The notes: generated from the sequence alone by a model not told the origin. Positions 9,568 to 19,108 are shown, counted from the stretch's first letter. The stretch: DNA of 61,134 bases from Burkholderiales bacterium (GCA_018971105.1 JAGWVB010000003.1:1-61134), one strand, 5' to 3'. Translations and numbers: made by a program.

Positions 9568-9758
9568 CTATGGTTCTCCTGCGAGCTCAGCAATTGGCGC
9601 TCGATGAGACGATCGGTGTGCAGCTGCGGGGCCGGGGCGACGGCCTTCACGATGACGATGAGCAGCAGCGTCTTGACCACCAGCACGACTGCGATCTCGA
9701 GCGCCAGGCGCGGCCAGCGCGAGACCCCGCGCCAGCGGCGATCAGTGCAGCTTGACAT
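9564..9758 (-). CDS. cydP: Small membrane protein, CydP-like cytochrome oxidase subunit
   Basis: This 64-aa protein has one membrane helix ([20 protein letters not shown]) after a basic N-terminus and a polar tail (RLIERQL). Size, topology and place directly before cydA fit the putative small subunit family called CydP in beta- and gamma-proteobacteria; the assignment rests on position and topology more than on an invariant motif. It overlaps the end of the NADH dehydrogenase gene by 17 nt and the start of cydA by 4 nt. Confidence 0.75.
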   Translation of the reverse strand: MSSCTDRRWRGVSRWPRLALEIAVVLVVKTLLLIVIVKAVAPAPQLHTDRLIERQLLSSQENHR

Positions 9759-11064
9759 GGGATTCCGTGCGGCGCGTGATCAGGCGCGCCAGCGTGTCGA
9801 GTGCCACCTTGGCGTAGCCGTGCAACGCCAGCTCGTGCATCTTGTACAGCGACAGGTACATCATCCGCGCGACCCTTCCTTCGATCATCAGGCTGCCGCC
9901 CATTGCGCCGCCTATCGCACCGCCCATCATGTTGCCGACCGTGCTGTACTCACCCAAGGACACCAGCGAGCCGAAATCGCGATAGCGGTAGTCGCGCAGC
10001 GGCCTGGCGGCGAGCCGGCGCCGGATCTGCGCGGCCACGTGCGAGGCCTGCTGGTGCGCGGCCTGGGCGCGCGGCGGCACCCAGCCGTTCTTCTCGGGCC
10101 AGGCGCAGGCGGCGCAGTCGCCGATGGCGAAGATGTCGTCGTCGCGGCTGGTCTGCAGCGTCGGCCGCACATGGAGTTGATTGGCGCCATTGGTCTCGAG
10201 GCCGGCCAGGTCCGCCAGGAAATCGGCGGCCTTGACGCCGGCGGCCCAGACCACCAGCTCGGCTGCGATGCCGCGGCCGTCGGCCAGGCGCAAGCCGTCG
10301 GCCATCACCTCGGCCACTTTGGCACCGGTGTGCACGCGCACGCCGAGCTTCTCGAGCAGGCGCTGCGCCGACGCCGACAGCCGCGGCGGCAGCGCCGGCA
10401 GCACCCGGTCGGCCGCCTCGATGAGGTGCACGTTCAGGTCCTTGTCGGGATCGATGCGGTCGAGCCCGTAGGCGACCAGCTGGCGCGTCGTGCGGTGCAG
10501 CTGGGCCGCCAGCTCGACACCGGTGGCCCCGGCGCCGATGATCGCGACCTGCAATTGCCCGGGCTGCAGCGGTCCGCCCTGCGCATGGGCGCGAACGCAG
10601 GCATTGATGAGACGCTGGTGGAAACGCCGCGCATCGGCCACCGATTCGAGCTTGAGCGCATGCGTGGCCACGCCTGGCGTGCCGAAATCGTTGCTCTGGC
10701 TGCCCACCGCGATCACCAGCGTGTCGTAGCCGATGCGGCGCTGCGGCGTCACCTGCCGGCCTTCCTCGTCGACGAAGGCGGCGAGTTCGATCTCGCGGCG
10801 TTCGCGGTCCAGGCCGATCATGCGGCCGAGCCGGAATCGAAAGCGATGCCAGTGTGCCTGCGCCAGATAGCTCACGTCGTGCTGGTCGGCATCCATGCTG
10901 CCGGCGGCGATCTCGTGCAGCTTGGGCTTCCAGACATGCGTGCGCACCGCATCGACCAGCGTCACTTCGGCCCTGCCGCGCCTGCCCAGCGATCGGCCCA
11001 GCGCGGTGGCTAGCTCGAGGCCCCCGGCACCACCGCCGACGATGACGATGCGGTGGGCGCTCAT
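9742..11064 (-). CDS. Type II NADH dehydrogenase (NAD(P)/FAD-dependent oxidoreductase)
   Basis: This 440-aa flavoprotein passes electrons from NADH to quinone without proton pumping. An FAD-binding GxGxxG is at the N-terminus (IVIVGGGAGGLELATALG) and a second Rossmann motif is central (VAIIGAGATGVELAAQL). The second FAD contact is DIFAIGDCAACAWPEKNG, and the region after it (PPRAQAAHQQASH) is typical of NDH-2. The C-terminus holds an amphipathic membrane-binding segment (NMMGGAIGGAMGGSLMIEG). I prefer the ATG at 11064 to the GTG at 11067. It heads an operon with cydP, cydA, cydB and cydX, so NADH oxidation and the quinol oxidase are expressed together, a branch that favours redox balance over energy yield. 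Confidence 0.92.
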   Translation of the reverse strand: MSAHRIVIVGGGAGGLELATALGRSLGRRGRAEVTLVDAVRTHVWKPKLHEIAAGSMDADQHDVSYLAQAHWHRFRFRLGRMIGLDRERREIELAAFVDEEGRQVTPQRRIGYDTLVIAVGSQSNDFGTPGVATHALKLESVADARRFHQRLINACVRAHAQGGPLQPGQLQVAIIGAGATGVELAAQLHRTTRQLVAYGLDRIDPDKDLNVHLIEAADRVLPALPPRLSASAQRLLEKLGVRVHTGAKVAEVMADGLRLADGRGIAAELVVWAAGVKAADFLADLAGLETNGANQLHVRPTLQTSRDDDIFAIGDCAACAWPEKNGWVPPRAQAAHQQASHVAAQIRRRLAARPLRDYRYRDFGSLVSLGEYSTVGNMMGGAIGGAMGGSLMIEGRVARMMYLSLYKMHELALHGYAKVALDTLARLITRRTESHVKLH

Positions 11065-11086
11065 CACGCTGCGTCCGCGTTTCGCA

Positions 11087-11875
11087 TCAGCGATGCTCGA
11101 AGACCGGCTTGCGCTTGGCGAGGAAGGCTGCCATGCCTTCCTTCTGGTCGTGCGTCGCGAACAGCGTGTGGAAGAGGCGGCGCTCGAAGCGGATGCCTTC
11201 GGCCAGGGAACCTTCGAAAGCGCGGTTGACGCTCTCCTTGGCCATCAGGATGCTGGGCAGGCTCAGCGCGCAGATCGCGGCGGCGGCGGCCAGCGCCTCG
11301 TTCATCAGCTGCCCGGGTGCGACGACGCGCGAGACGAGCCCGCAGCGCTCGGCCTCGACGGCGTCCATCGTGCGCGCGGTCAGCACCATGTCCATCGCCT
11401 TGGCCTTGCCGACCGCGCGCGGCAGTCGCTGCGTGCCGCCGGCGCCGGGAATGATGCCGAGCTTGATCTCGGGCTGACCGAACTTCGCGTTGTCGGCGGC
11501 GATGATGAAGTCGCACATCATTGCCAGCTCGCAGCCGCCGCCGAGCGCGAAGCCCGCGACCGCGGCGATCACCGGTTTGCGGATGACGCGCAGGGTCTCC
11601 CAGTTGCGGGTGATGAAGTCGCCGCCGTAGGTCTCCTTCAGAGTAAGGGGCGCCATTGCGGCGATGTCCGCGCCGGCGGCGAAGGCCTTCTCGCTGCCGG
11701 TGACGACGACGCAGCCGATGCCTTCATCGGCGTCGTAAGCCCGCAAGGCGGCCCCCAGATCGTCCATCAGGGCATCGTCGAGCGCATTGAGCTGCTTCGG
11801 GCGGTGCAGCGTGATGACGCCGGTGCGCAAGGTGCCGTCACCATGTTCGGCGGTCAGGATGTTGTCGTAGTTCAT
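11087..11875 (-). CDS. Enoyl-CoA hydratase/isomerase (crotonase)
   Basis: This 262-aa soluble enzyme hydrates trans-2-enoyl-CoA to (S)-3-hydroxyacyl-CoA in beta-oxidation. Crotonase motifs are all present: oxyanion-hole segments AAGADIAAM and [16 protein letters not shown], and both catalytic glutamates (in GGGCELA and [13 protein letters not shown]). [10 protein letters not shown] and the C-terminal [17 protein letters not shown] segment are those of short-chain enoyl-CoA hydratases. It lies 22 nt upstream of the NADH dehydrogenase start and 18 nt after phaC, all on one strand, so it may belong to a transcript spanning PHA and fatty-acid genes. Confidence 0.93.
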   Translation of the reverse strand: MNYDNILTAEHGDGTLRTGVITLHRPKQLNALDDALMDDLGAALRAYDADEGIGCVVVTGSEKAFAAGADIAAMAPLTLKETYGGDFITRNWETLRVIRKPVIAAVAGFALGGGCELAMMCDFIIAADNAKFGQPEIKLGIIPGAGGTQRLPRAVGKAKAMDMVLTARTMDAVEAERCGLVSRVVAPGQLMNEALAAAAAICALSLPSILMAKESVNRAFEGSLAEGIRFERRLFHTLFATHDQKEGMAAFLAKRKPVFEHR

Positions 11876-11893
11876 GTATGGCCTCGCCGCATG

Positions 11894-13561
11894 TCAAGTC
11901 GCCCGCACCTGCACATAGCGCCCGGGCGCCGGCTCTATCGGTTTGTGCTTCGCGTTGCCCAGCTTCCTGCGCGCGGCCACCGGCTTGCCGGCCTGCGGCG
12001 CGAGCCATTGCATCCAATGTGTCCACCAGCTGCCCGGCGTCTCGGTGGCGCCGGCCAGCCAGGCCTGGGCGTCCTCGCCTTGCGGCCCGCCGGTCCAGTA
12101 GCTGCGCCTGTTCCTCGACGCCGGGTTGATGACGCCGGCGATGTGGCCGCTGGCGCCGAGCACGAACCGCGACTCGCCACCCACCAGTTGCGTCGTGCCA
12201 TAGGCCGAGCGCCACGGCACGATGTGGTCCCCCTGCGTGGCCAGCACGAAGCTGGGCACGTCGATGCGCCCCAAGTCGACGGGCGTGCCACCTATCGTCA
12301 GCCTGCCGGGGACACGGAGGTTGTTCTCGAGGTACATGTTGCGCAGGTACCAGGCGTACATCGGGCCGGGCAGGTTGGTCGCGTCGGCGTTCCAGTACAG
12401 CAGGTCGAAGGCCGCGGGCGCCTTGCCCTCGAGGTAATTGCTGACCACGTTGGCCCAGATCAGGTCGTTCGCGCGCAAGGTCTGGAACACGGCGCCGAGC
12501 TCCCGCCCCGGGTAGATGCCGCCCTGCCCCAACGTCCTTTCGCGCGCGGCCACGCCCTGCTCGTCGATGAACACACCGAGGTCACCGACGTCGGAGAAGT
12601 CGAGCATCGTCGTCAGCAGGGTCAGGCTGGCCACGCTCTGGTCACCGCGCGCGCGCAGGACGGCGAGCGTCGACGCCAGGATGGTGCCGCCCACGCACCA
12701 GCCCAGCACGTTGACCTTGTCGGCGCCGCTGATCGCGCGCGCCGTGTCGATGGCCCGCTTCGCGCCCAGTTCGACATAGTCGTCCCAGGTCGTGCGCGCG
12801 AGTTCGGCGTCCGGGTTGCGCCAGGACACCAGGAACACCGTCTGCCCCTGCTCGCAGGCATAGCGCACGAACGAGTTCCCGGGCTGCAGGTCCAGGATGT
12901 AGAACTTGTTGATGCACGGCGGCACGATGAGCAGCGGCCGGCTCGCGACCTGCGCGGTCAGCGGCGCGTACTGGATGAGCTGGAACAGCTCGTTCTCGAA
13001 CACGACCGCGCCCTCGGAGGTGGCGACGTTCCTGCCGACCTCGAACGCGGTCTCGTCGGTGATCGAGACGCGGCCGCGTTGCAGGTCCTCGAGCAGGTTG
13101 GTCAGGCCAGCCTTGACGCTCTCGCCCTTGGTTTCGAGCGCAAGCCTGAGCGCGTCGGGGTTGGTCGCCGCGAAATTGGCCGGGCTCATCGCGTCGATGA
13201 ACTGGCGCGTGTAGAAGCGCAACTTGTGCTTCGCCTTGGCGTCGAGGTCGACGGCCTCGACCATCTCGGCGAGCAGGCGCGAATTCAGCAGATAGTTCTG
13301 CTTGAGCAGGCTGTACCAGGGGTTGGCGCGCCAGTCCTCGGCCTGGAAGCGCCGGTCACCGCGATCGGGTGCGATCACCGGCTCGGTGGCCTTGCCGGCG
13401 GCAGCCGCAAGCATTCCGCTCCACAGCGCCGTCTGCTGTTGCAACCAGCGGGCCTGCGCCAGCGCCAGCGGCGCGCTCAAAGGATGGCCCTGCAGCAGGC
13501 TCTGACCGGATTTGTAGATGCCTTGGACGAATTCGTCCGGCAGATGGAATGGCGTCGCCAT
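11894..13561 (-). CDS. phaC: Class I poly(3-hydroxyalkanoate) synthase
   Basis: This 555-aa granule-associated enzyme polymerises (R)-3-hydroxyacyl-CoA. The lipase-like box is GWCVGGTIL with the catalytic cysteine near residue 290; the catalytic histidine is in ASGHIAGVINPAS (about 473) and the aspartate lies in the LLYWNAD region or just after it. The N-terminal PhaC_N domain (about 80-250) and alpha/beta-hydrolase fold are complete. The length is that of class I (PhaC alone, no PhaE or PhaR). It lies 42 nt after the MaoC-like hydratase that can supply (R)-3-hydroxyacyl-CoA. No phaA, phaB or phasin gene is in the window. Confidence 0.93.
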   Translation of the reverse strand: MATPFHLPDEFVQGIYKSGQSLLQGHPLSAPLALAQARWLQQQTALWSGMLAAAAGKATEPVIAPDRGDRRFQAEDWRANPWYSLLKQNYLLNSRLLAEMVEAVDLDAKAKHKLRFYTRQFIDAMSPANFAATNPDALRLALETKGESVKAGLTNLLEDLQRGRVSITDETAFEVGRNVATSEGAVVFENELFQLIQYAPLTAQVASRPLLIVPPCINKFYILDLQPGNSFVRYACEQGQTVFLVSWRNPDAELARTTWDDYVELGAKRAIDTARAISGADKVNVLGWCVGGTILASTLAVLRARGDQSVASLTLLTTMLDFSDVGDLGVFIDEQGVAARERTLGQGGIYPGRELGAVFQTLRANDLIWANVVSNYLEGKAPAAFDLLYWNADATNLPGPMYAWYLRNMYLENNLRVPGRLTIGGTPVDLGRIDVPSFVLATQGDHIVPWRSAYGTTQLVGGESRFVLGASGHIAGVINPASRNRRSYWTGGPQGEDAQAWLAGATETPGSWWTHWMQWLAPQAGKPVAARRKLGNAKHKPIEPAPGRYVQVRAT

Positions 13562-13603
13562 GCTGTCCCTTCGAAATCGGAACGGTGGGAAATGGAGCGG
13601 CTG

Positions 13604-14050
13604 CTACTCTCTCGCTGGTCGCGCGTGGCGCGATGTCGGCATGACGAGCGCGTCGCCCTCGATCACGACCTTGCCGGCCACGGTGCACACCGTGCCGAGC
13701 GAAACGCGGCGCTTCTCGGGCATCAGCTCCTTGACCGTCACCGTCGCGTGCACGGTGTCGCCGGGCCGCACGGGTGCCTTGAAGCGCAGGTTCTGGCTCA
13801 GGTAGATCGTGCCCGGACCGGGCAGCTTGCCGGCGATGGCCGCCGAGATCACGCTGGCGCTGAGCATGCCGTGGGCGATGCGGCCCTTGAATTGCGTGGT
13901 CCGTGCGAACTCCTCGTTGATGTGCACCGCGTTGTTGTCGCCCGAAGCCGCGGCGAACAACACGATGTCGGCCTCGCTGATGGTCTTGGCGAAGGTGGCA
14001 CTCATGCCGGGAGAGAGATCCTCGAAATCGTGACCGTTGAGTTCGTTCAT
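13604..14050 (-). CDS. MaoC-family (R)-specific enoyl-CoA hydratase (PhaJ-like)
   Basis: This 148-aa hot-dog-fold protein has the hydratase-2 motif SGDNNAVHINEEFA with the catalytic Asp and His (about residues 35-45), followed by FKGRIAHGMLSASVISA. PhaJ-like enzymes turn trans-2-enoyl-CoA into (R)-3-hydroxyacyl-CoA, the substrate of PHA synthase. Position directly upstream of phaC on the same strand supports this role. Its ATG overlaps the stop codon of the ferredoxin oxidoreductase gene (ATGA). A function in another acyl-CoA pathway cannot be excluded. Confidence 0.87.
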   Translation of the reverse strand: MNELNGHDFEDLSPGMSATFAKTISEADIVLFAAASGDNNAVHINEEFARTTQFKGRIAHGMLSASVISAAIAGKLPGPGTIYLSQNLRFKAPVRPGDTVHATVTVKELMPEKRRVSLGTVCTVAGKVVIEGDALVMPTSRHARPARE

Positions 14051-17000
14051 GCGGCAACCTTGATGGCGACGGTTTGCGGATTGCGGAAGGCGTGCAGACG
14101 TTGCTCGTACAAGGTCTTCGCTGCCGCGACACTCTTTTCCTTGACGTGGCCATAGCCGCGGATCTCGTCGGGCACGCTGGCCAGCGCCACCGCGGCGCGG
14201 TGGTTGTCGGCGCCGAGCCCGGTGATGATTTCTTCGAGCAGCTTCACGTAGTCCTCGATCAGCTGGCGCTCATGGCGGCGCTCCTCGGTCTTGCCGAAGA
14301 AGTCGAGCGCGCCGCCGCGCAGGCCCTTGAATTTCGCCAGCTGCCTGAAAGCGCCGAGCATCCAGCCTCCGAATTGCCGCTTTTGCAGTTCGCCGCTGAC
14401 CGGGTCGCGCTTGGCGAGAGAGGGCGGCGCAAGGTTGTACTTGACGGTGTAGCCATGCTTGAACTGCGCGTCGAGCTGGGCCAGGAAGGCCGGATCGCTG
14501 TGCAGCCGCGCGACCTCGTATTCGTCCTTGTAGGCCATCAGCTTGTACAGATAGCGCGCGGCGGCCTCGGTCAGGCTGCTCTTGCCGGGCACGGCCCTGT
14601 GCTCGGCGGCGAGCACCCGTTTGACGACCTGCGCATAGCGCTGGGCGTAGGCCTCGTCCTGGTAGGCGATCAGCTCGGGCACGCGAATTTCGAGCAGGCG
14701 CTTGACCTCACCTTGCGCGCCGACGGCGTCGACGATCGCACGTGCCGTGGACGAGCGCTGCGGCGTGCGCTGCATCTCGACCACCCCGCCCGGGCCCTTG
14801 GCGATCTCGGCCTGCACGTAGGCACGATCGATCACCGCCATGCGACCCCAGTTGAAAGCCGCCAACCCCATCTCGACGCCGACGCCGGCGTTCTTGATCG
14901 CGCTCATGATCGACTCGGCCCGCAGCGGGATCGTGCCGGCCTGATAGGCCACGCCGACCATGAAGGTGTTGGTGGCCATGCTGTCACCGAACAGCCCTTC
15001 CGCCAGCGCCTGGCCGTCGAGGAACACGTTGTCGGCCTTGCGCGTGACCTTCTCGATGCCGGCGATGAGGCCCGCGGTCGCCGGGAACGGGACCTGGCGA
15101 TTGGTCACCATCTGGCCGGTCGGCGACTGCGTCGTCGAGACGATCGCGATCGTCCGCGTCGGGTGGCACTTGTCGAGGTTCTTCGGGTCGGTGGCGTTGA
15201 GGATGTCGAAGCCCAGGTAGAGGTCGGCGCGGCCGTCGGAGATCTTGTTCGAGCCGTCGAACGGCTCGTGGGTGATCTTGATGTCGCTGATCACCGCGCC
15301 GCCCTTCTGCGCCAGGCCCGTCTGGTCCAGGCCGATCACCTGCTTGCCCTCGAGCCTTGCGGCGGCCGCCAGTGTCGCCGTCACGGTCACCGAGCCGGTA
15401 CCGCCGATGCCCATGATGTGCACGCCGAAGCCGAAGCTGGCGTCGACCTTGTTCACGGGCTCGGGCAGCGCGCGGTCGAGCGCGGGGATGCGACCCTTCT
15501 TCTTCTTTTTCGGCGCATCGCCGGAAGCCGGTTCGGGGTTCGGCGTGATGGTCAGGAACGACGGACAGAAGCCCTTCACGCAGGAATAATCCTTGTTGCA
15601 CGAGCTTTGATGGATGCGCGTCTTGCGGCCGAACTCGGTTTGCACCGGCTCGACGCTCATGCAATTGGACTTGACGCCGCAGTCGCCGCAGCCTTCGCAG
15701 ACGCGCTCGTTGATCACGATCACTTCGGCCGGCTCCTCGGCCTTGCCGCGGCTGCGCGCGCGGCGCAATTCGGCGGCGCATTCCTGGTCGTGCAGCAGCA
15801 CCGTCGTCCCCGGCGTGGCGGCAAGCGCGCGCTGGGCCTCGTCGAGCCGGTCGCGGTGCCAGACCTCGGTGCCGCCGCCCAGGCTCACGCCCTGGTACGC
15901 AGCGAGATCGTCGGTCGTGACGATGACCTTCTTCACGCCATTGGCCAGCAGGTCGGCCACCATCGCCGCCACCGGATGCGCGCCCATGATCTCCTGCCCG
16001 CCGGTCATCGAGGTGTGGGCGTTGCGCAGCAGCTTGAAGGTGATATTGGCGCCGGCCGACGCCGCGTACCGGATCGCCAGGCTGCCCGAATGCGCGTAGG
16101 TGCCATCGCCCATGTTCTGGAAGATGTGCTTCGTATCGGTGAAAGGCGCCATGCCGATCCACTGCGCGCCTTCGGCACCCATGTGCGTGCCCATCACGAC
16201 GTTGCGGTCCATCCACATCGCCATCGTGTGGCAACCGATGCCGGCCGAGACGATGCTGCCTTCGGGTGCCACCGTCGAGCTGTTGTGCGGGCAGCCCGAG
16301 CAGTACCAGGCCGTACGGGTCGCGGTGGGCAGCTTGCCGCGCGCATGGATCTCGTCCAGCCGCGTCAGCCAGGCCTCGGCCGATTCGACGCGCGCCTTGC
16401 GCGACAGGCGGCTGTGCAGCGCACGCCCGATGACGTCGGACTCGAACTCGCCATAGTGCGGCAGCAGTTCGCTCTCTTCCTCGTCGAACTTGCCGACGAT
16501 GCGCGGCGCATTGGCCATGCCGTAGAGCACGTTCTTGGCGAACATCTCGAGGAATGGGCGCTTCTCCTCGATGACGAAGATCTCCTCGAGCCCGCGCGCG
16601 AATTCGCGCACGATGCCCGGCTCCATCGGGAACAGCATGCCCATCTTGAGGATGCGTATGCCATGGCGCCTGAGCGCGGCGTCGTCCAGACCGAGCTCGA
16701 GGAAGGACTGGCGCAGATCGTTGTAGGTCTTGCCTGCGGTCATGATGCCCAGCCAGGCATCGGGGTTCTCGAACACGACGTTGTTGAGCTTGTTCTCTCG
16801 CGCATAGCGCTTGGCGACTTCGAGGCGGCGCGTGTACAGCGACTGCTCCATCTCAAGCGCCTGCGCTCGCACGTTCATGCCCAGATTCATGTTCGGCGTG
16901 AAGGCCTGGCCATCGAACATCAGATCGGGCGTGACGAAATCCAGCCGTGCCGGGTCGACATGTGCGGTGCCGGATCCGTCGGCGACATTGGTCACGATCT

Positions 17001-17595
17001 TCAGACCGACCCACAGCCCCGACAGTCGCGACAGGTTGTAGCCGTGCAAGCCGAGGTCGAGGATCTCCTGCACGTTGCCGGGGTACAGCGAGGGCATGCC
17101 GAGGTGGAACAGCATCGGCTCCGACTGGCTGGCCAGCGACGACGATTTGCAGCTCGGGTCGTCGCCGACCACCGCCAGCACACCGCCGTTCTTGCCGATG
17201 CCGGTGTAGTTGGCGTGCTTGAGCGCATCACCGCTGCGGTCCACCCCGGGTGCCTTGCCGTACCACAGGCCGGTGACGCCATCGAACTTCTGCTTGCCCA
17301 CGGTGTGCAGCATCTGCGTGCCCCACACCGCCGTGGCCGCGAGGTCCTCGTTGAGGCCGTCGACGAAATGGATGTGATGCTCGAGCAGCAACTTCTGCTG
17401 CTTGATCAGCGCGGCGTCGAGCATGCCGACCGGCGAGCCGCGGTAGCCCGAGACGAACATGCCGGTCTTCAGGCCGCGCCGCGCATCGGTGCGCACCTGG
17501 TCGAGCGTCAGACGCACCAGGGCGTCGATGCCGCCGAGGTGAACGACGCCTTCTTCCTTCGTAAATGCGCTGACTGCGCCTTGCTTCGATGACAT
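14047..17595 (-). CDS. Indolepyruvate:ferredoxin oxidoreductase family protein, fused
   Basis: This 1182-aa protein joins what are separate subunits in archaea. It oxidatively decarboxylates aryl- or branched 2-oxoacids to acyl-CoA with ferredoxin as acceptor. Order: pyrimidine-binding POR_N domain (about 15-230, GYRGSP); TPP-binding domain (about 430-600, SGCPHNSST and NMGDGTYAHSG); cysteine-rich [4Fe-4S] part (about 632, ERVCEGCGDCGVKSNC); gamma domain (about 725-910, HIMGIGGTGSVT and DQTGLAQKGGAV); C-terminal DUF6537-like region (about 930-1182). I chose the ATG at 17595 because MSSKQGA is followed at once by family sequence. Such enzymes usually degrade Phe, Tyr or Trp via arylpyruvates. 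Its coupling to maoC and phaC suggests the acyl-CoA products or reducing power reach storage metabolism (inference). Confidence 0.93.
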   Translation of the reverse strand: MSSKQGAVSAFTKEEGVVHLGGIDALVRLTLDQVRTDARRGLKTGMFVSGYRGSPVGMLDAALIKQQKLLLEHHIHFVDGLNEDLAATAVWGTQMLHTVGKQKFDGVTGLWYGKAPGVDRSGDALKHANYTGIGKNGGVLAVVGDDPSCKSSSLASQSEPMLFHLGMPSLYPGNVQEILDLGLHGYNLSRLSGLWVGLKIVTNVADGSGTAHVDPARLDFVTPDLMFDGQAFTPNMNLGMNVRAQALEMEQSLYTRRLEVAKRYARENKLNNVVFENPDAWLGIMTAGKTYNDLRQSFLELGLDDAALRRHGIRILKMGMLFPMEPGIVREFARGLEEIFVIEEKRPFLEMFAKNVLYGMANAPRIVGKFDEEESELLPHYGEFESDVIGRALHSRLSRKARVESAEAWLTRLDEIHARGKLPTATRTAWYCSGCPHNSSTVAPEGSIVSAGIGCHTMAMWMDRNVVMGTHMGAEGAQWIGMAPFTDTKHIFQNMGDGTYAHSGSLAIRYAASAGANITFKLLRNAHTSMTGGQEIMGAHPVAAMVADLLANGVKKVIVTTDDLAAYQGVSLGGGTEVWHRDRLDEAQRALAATPGTTVLLHDQECAAELRRARSRGKAEEPAEVIVINERVCEGCGDCGVKSNCMSVEPVQTEFGRKTRIHQSSCNKDYSCVKGFCPSFLTITPNPEPASGDAPKKKKKGRIPALDRALPEPVNKVDASFGFGVHIMGIGGTGSVTVTATLAAAARLEGKQVIGLDQTGLAQKGGAVISDIKITHEPFDGSNKISDGRADLYLGFDILNATDPKNLDKCHPTRTIAIVSTTQSPTGQMVTNRQVPFPATAGLIAGIEKVTRKADNVFLDGQALAEGLFGDSMATNTFMVGVAYQAGTIPLRAESIMSAIKNAGVGVEMGLAAFNWGRMAVIDRAYVQAEIAKGPGGVVEMQRTPQRSSTARAIVDAVGAQGEVKRLLEIRVPELIAYQDEAYAQRYAQVVKRVLAAEHRAVPGKSSLTEAAARYLYKLMAYKDEYEVARLHSDPAFLAQLDAQFKHGYTVKYNLAPPSLAKRDPVSGELQKRQFGGWMLGAFRQLAKFKGLRGGALDFFGKTEERRHERQLIEDYVKLLEEIITGLGADNHRAAVALASVPDEIRGYGHVKEKSVAAAKTLYEQRLHAFRNPQTVAIKVAA

Positions 17596-17620
17596 GAAGT
17601 GGGATCCTGTTATGGGGTCT

Positions 17621-17659
17621 CGGTCCGGGTGTCGCCTTGGTCGCCGCACGCCCGGACCG
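17621..17659. terminator. Strong hairpin between MFS gene and ferredoxin oxidoreductase gene
   Basis: Nine-base arms CGGTCCGGG and CCCGGACCG are perfectly complementary, and pairing extends inward with a G-U step. It follows the stop codon of the minus-strand MFS gene by about 20 nt and precedes the start of the oxidoreductase. There is no T-run after it, so it may be a Rho-dependent pause or transcript-stabilising hairpin rather than an intrinsic terminator. Confidence 0.5.
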
Positions 17660-17680
17660 TCTCTCGATCAAACCGTCGGC

Positions 17681-19039
17681 TCAATGGGCATAGGTACCGG
17701 CGCCGCCGAGCGCCGCGTCCTGGGAATCGCCATAGCGAAGGCCCTTGATGGCGATCGCCACACCCGCCAGCAGGCCCGGTACCGCAAGCGCAGCGAAGAC
17801 GCTGCCGATGCCCCAACCGGCACCCAGCATCAGGCCACCGCTGGTGGCTCCGGTGATGGCACCGAAGCGTCCGATACCCAGCATCCACGCCACGCCGGTC
17901 GCGCGCCCCTGGGTGGGATAAAAGGCGGCAGCCAGCGTGCAGATCGAGGTCTGCGATCCGGTCGTGAAGAAGCCGGCGAGAAAGACGAGCGCCTGCAGCA
18001 CCGCCAGCGAGCTCACACCCTTGCCGATGACGAAGACAATGGCGGCGCCGATCAGGTACGCGACGGCCACGGCGTAGTGCGGCTTGGTCTTGTCCATCAC
18101 CCACCCCACCGCCAGGCCGCCCAGGGCGCCACCGAGCATGAAGCCCGCGGCGACGGTTGCCGCCTTTTCCATCGGCTGCCCGGAATCCTTGATCAGGGTC
18201 GGCAACCAGCTCGACAGCAGGTAGATCACGAGCAAACCCATGAAGCAGGCCGCCCACAGCATCAGCGTACCCAGTCCCATGCCGTTGCTGAACAGCGTCC
18301 CCACCGACGAGCGGCTTGCATTGGGCTTCATTTCCGGCAAGGTGAAGGCGGCGTCGGGCTCGAAGCGCACGCCGCTGATGCGCCGCAATGCGCGTGCGAT
18401 GCGCTCGCCGGCCTGCTGCCGAACCACCATGAAGCGGGCCGATTCCGGCAGGGTCCAGGCGACGAGGGCGAACATCAGAAGGGGCAGCACGCCGCACAGC
18501 ACGAGAATGCCCTTCCAGCCTAGCGTCGGCAGCATCGCGGCCGCGATGAAGCCGACGCCGGCCGACCCCAGCGTGAACCCGAGCAGCATCACGGCGATGA
18601 AGCGCGCGCGATCACGCTCCGGCGTGTATTCGGCGAGGATGGTGGTCGCGCTCGGCAGCGCCGCACCCATGCCCAGACCGGTGAGGAAGCGCCAGACCGT
18701 CAATGACGCCAGCGTATCGGCCGAGGCGCAACCCAGGCTGCCGAGCCCGCACAACAGCATCGCGGCCATCAGCATCGTCTTGCGACCGTAGCGGTCGGCG
18801 AGCGGCCCGGCGCACAGTGAGCCGATCGCCAGTCCGAACAAGCCGATGCCGATGACGGAGCCCATTGCCGCCTTGGTCACGCCCCATTCATGCGTCAGGC
18901 TGGGCACGATGAAGCCGATCACGGCGACATCGATCCCGTCCACGGCGGCGACCACGGTGCAGATCAGCAGAATCAGCCATTGGTAGGCCGACAACGGTCG
19001 CTTGTTGATGAAGTCCTGTACGTCGATGCTCTGTTTCAT
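17681..19039 (-). CDS. MFS transporter, aromatic acid:H+ symporter (AAHS) family
   Basis: This 452-aa inner-membrane protein has 12 predicted helices. The AAHS signature GIDVAVIGFIVPSL follows helix 1, and the loop 2-3 motif is GPLADRYGRKTMLMA. Relatives PcaK and BenK import 4-hydroxybenzoate and benzoate. It lies between the oxidoreductase operon and a porin, on the strand of the 3-hydroxyanthranilate genes upstream, so import of 3-hydroxyanthranilate or another aminobenzoate is a reasonable guess. GGAG lies just upstream of the ATG. Substrate is not determined by sequence. Confidence 0.9.
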   Translation of the reverse strand: MKQSIDVQDFINKRPLSAYQWLILLICTVVAAVDGIDVAVIGFIVPSLTHEWGVTKAAMGSVIGIGLFGLAIGSLCAGPLADRYGRKTMLMAAMLLCGLGSLGCASADTLASLTVWRFLTGLGMGAALPSATTILAEYTPERDRARFIAVMLLGFTLGSAGVGFIAAAMLPTLGWKGILVLCGVLPLLMFALVAWTLPESARFMVVRQQAGERIARALRRISGVRFEPDAAFTLPEMKPNASRSSVGTLFSNGMGLGTLMLWAACFMGLLVIYLLSSWLPTLIKDSGQPMEKAATVAAGFMLGGALGGLAVGWVMDKTKPHYAVAVAYLIGAAIVFVIGKGVSSLAVLQALVFLAGFFTTGSQTSICTLAAAFYPTQGRATGVAWMLGIGRFGAITGATSGGLMLGAGWGIGSVFAALAVPGLLAGVAIAIKGLRYGDSQDAALGGAGTYAH

Positions 19040-19108
19040 GATGTCTCCAGTTTCGGCTTGTAGTGACGGGTCAGTGCGGTCTTCCGCCGCACGGCGAATG
19101 CGGGCCGC

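Noticed and set aside
10895-14155. 1086-aa plus-strand open frame
   Set aside because: It is opposite to clearly real genes (crotonase, phaC, maoC) and has shadow composition rich in Arg, His and Gly.
14074-17592. 1172-aa plus-strand open frame
   Set aside because: Exact mirror of the ferredoxin oxidoreductase gene; no start signal or domains.
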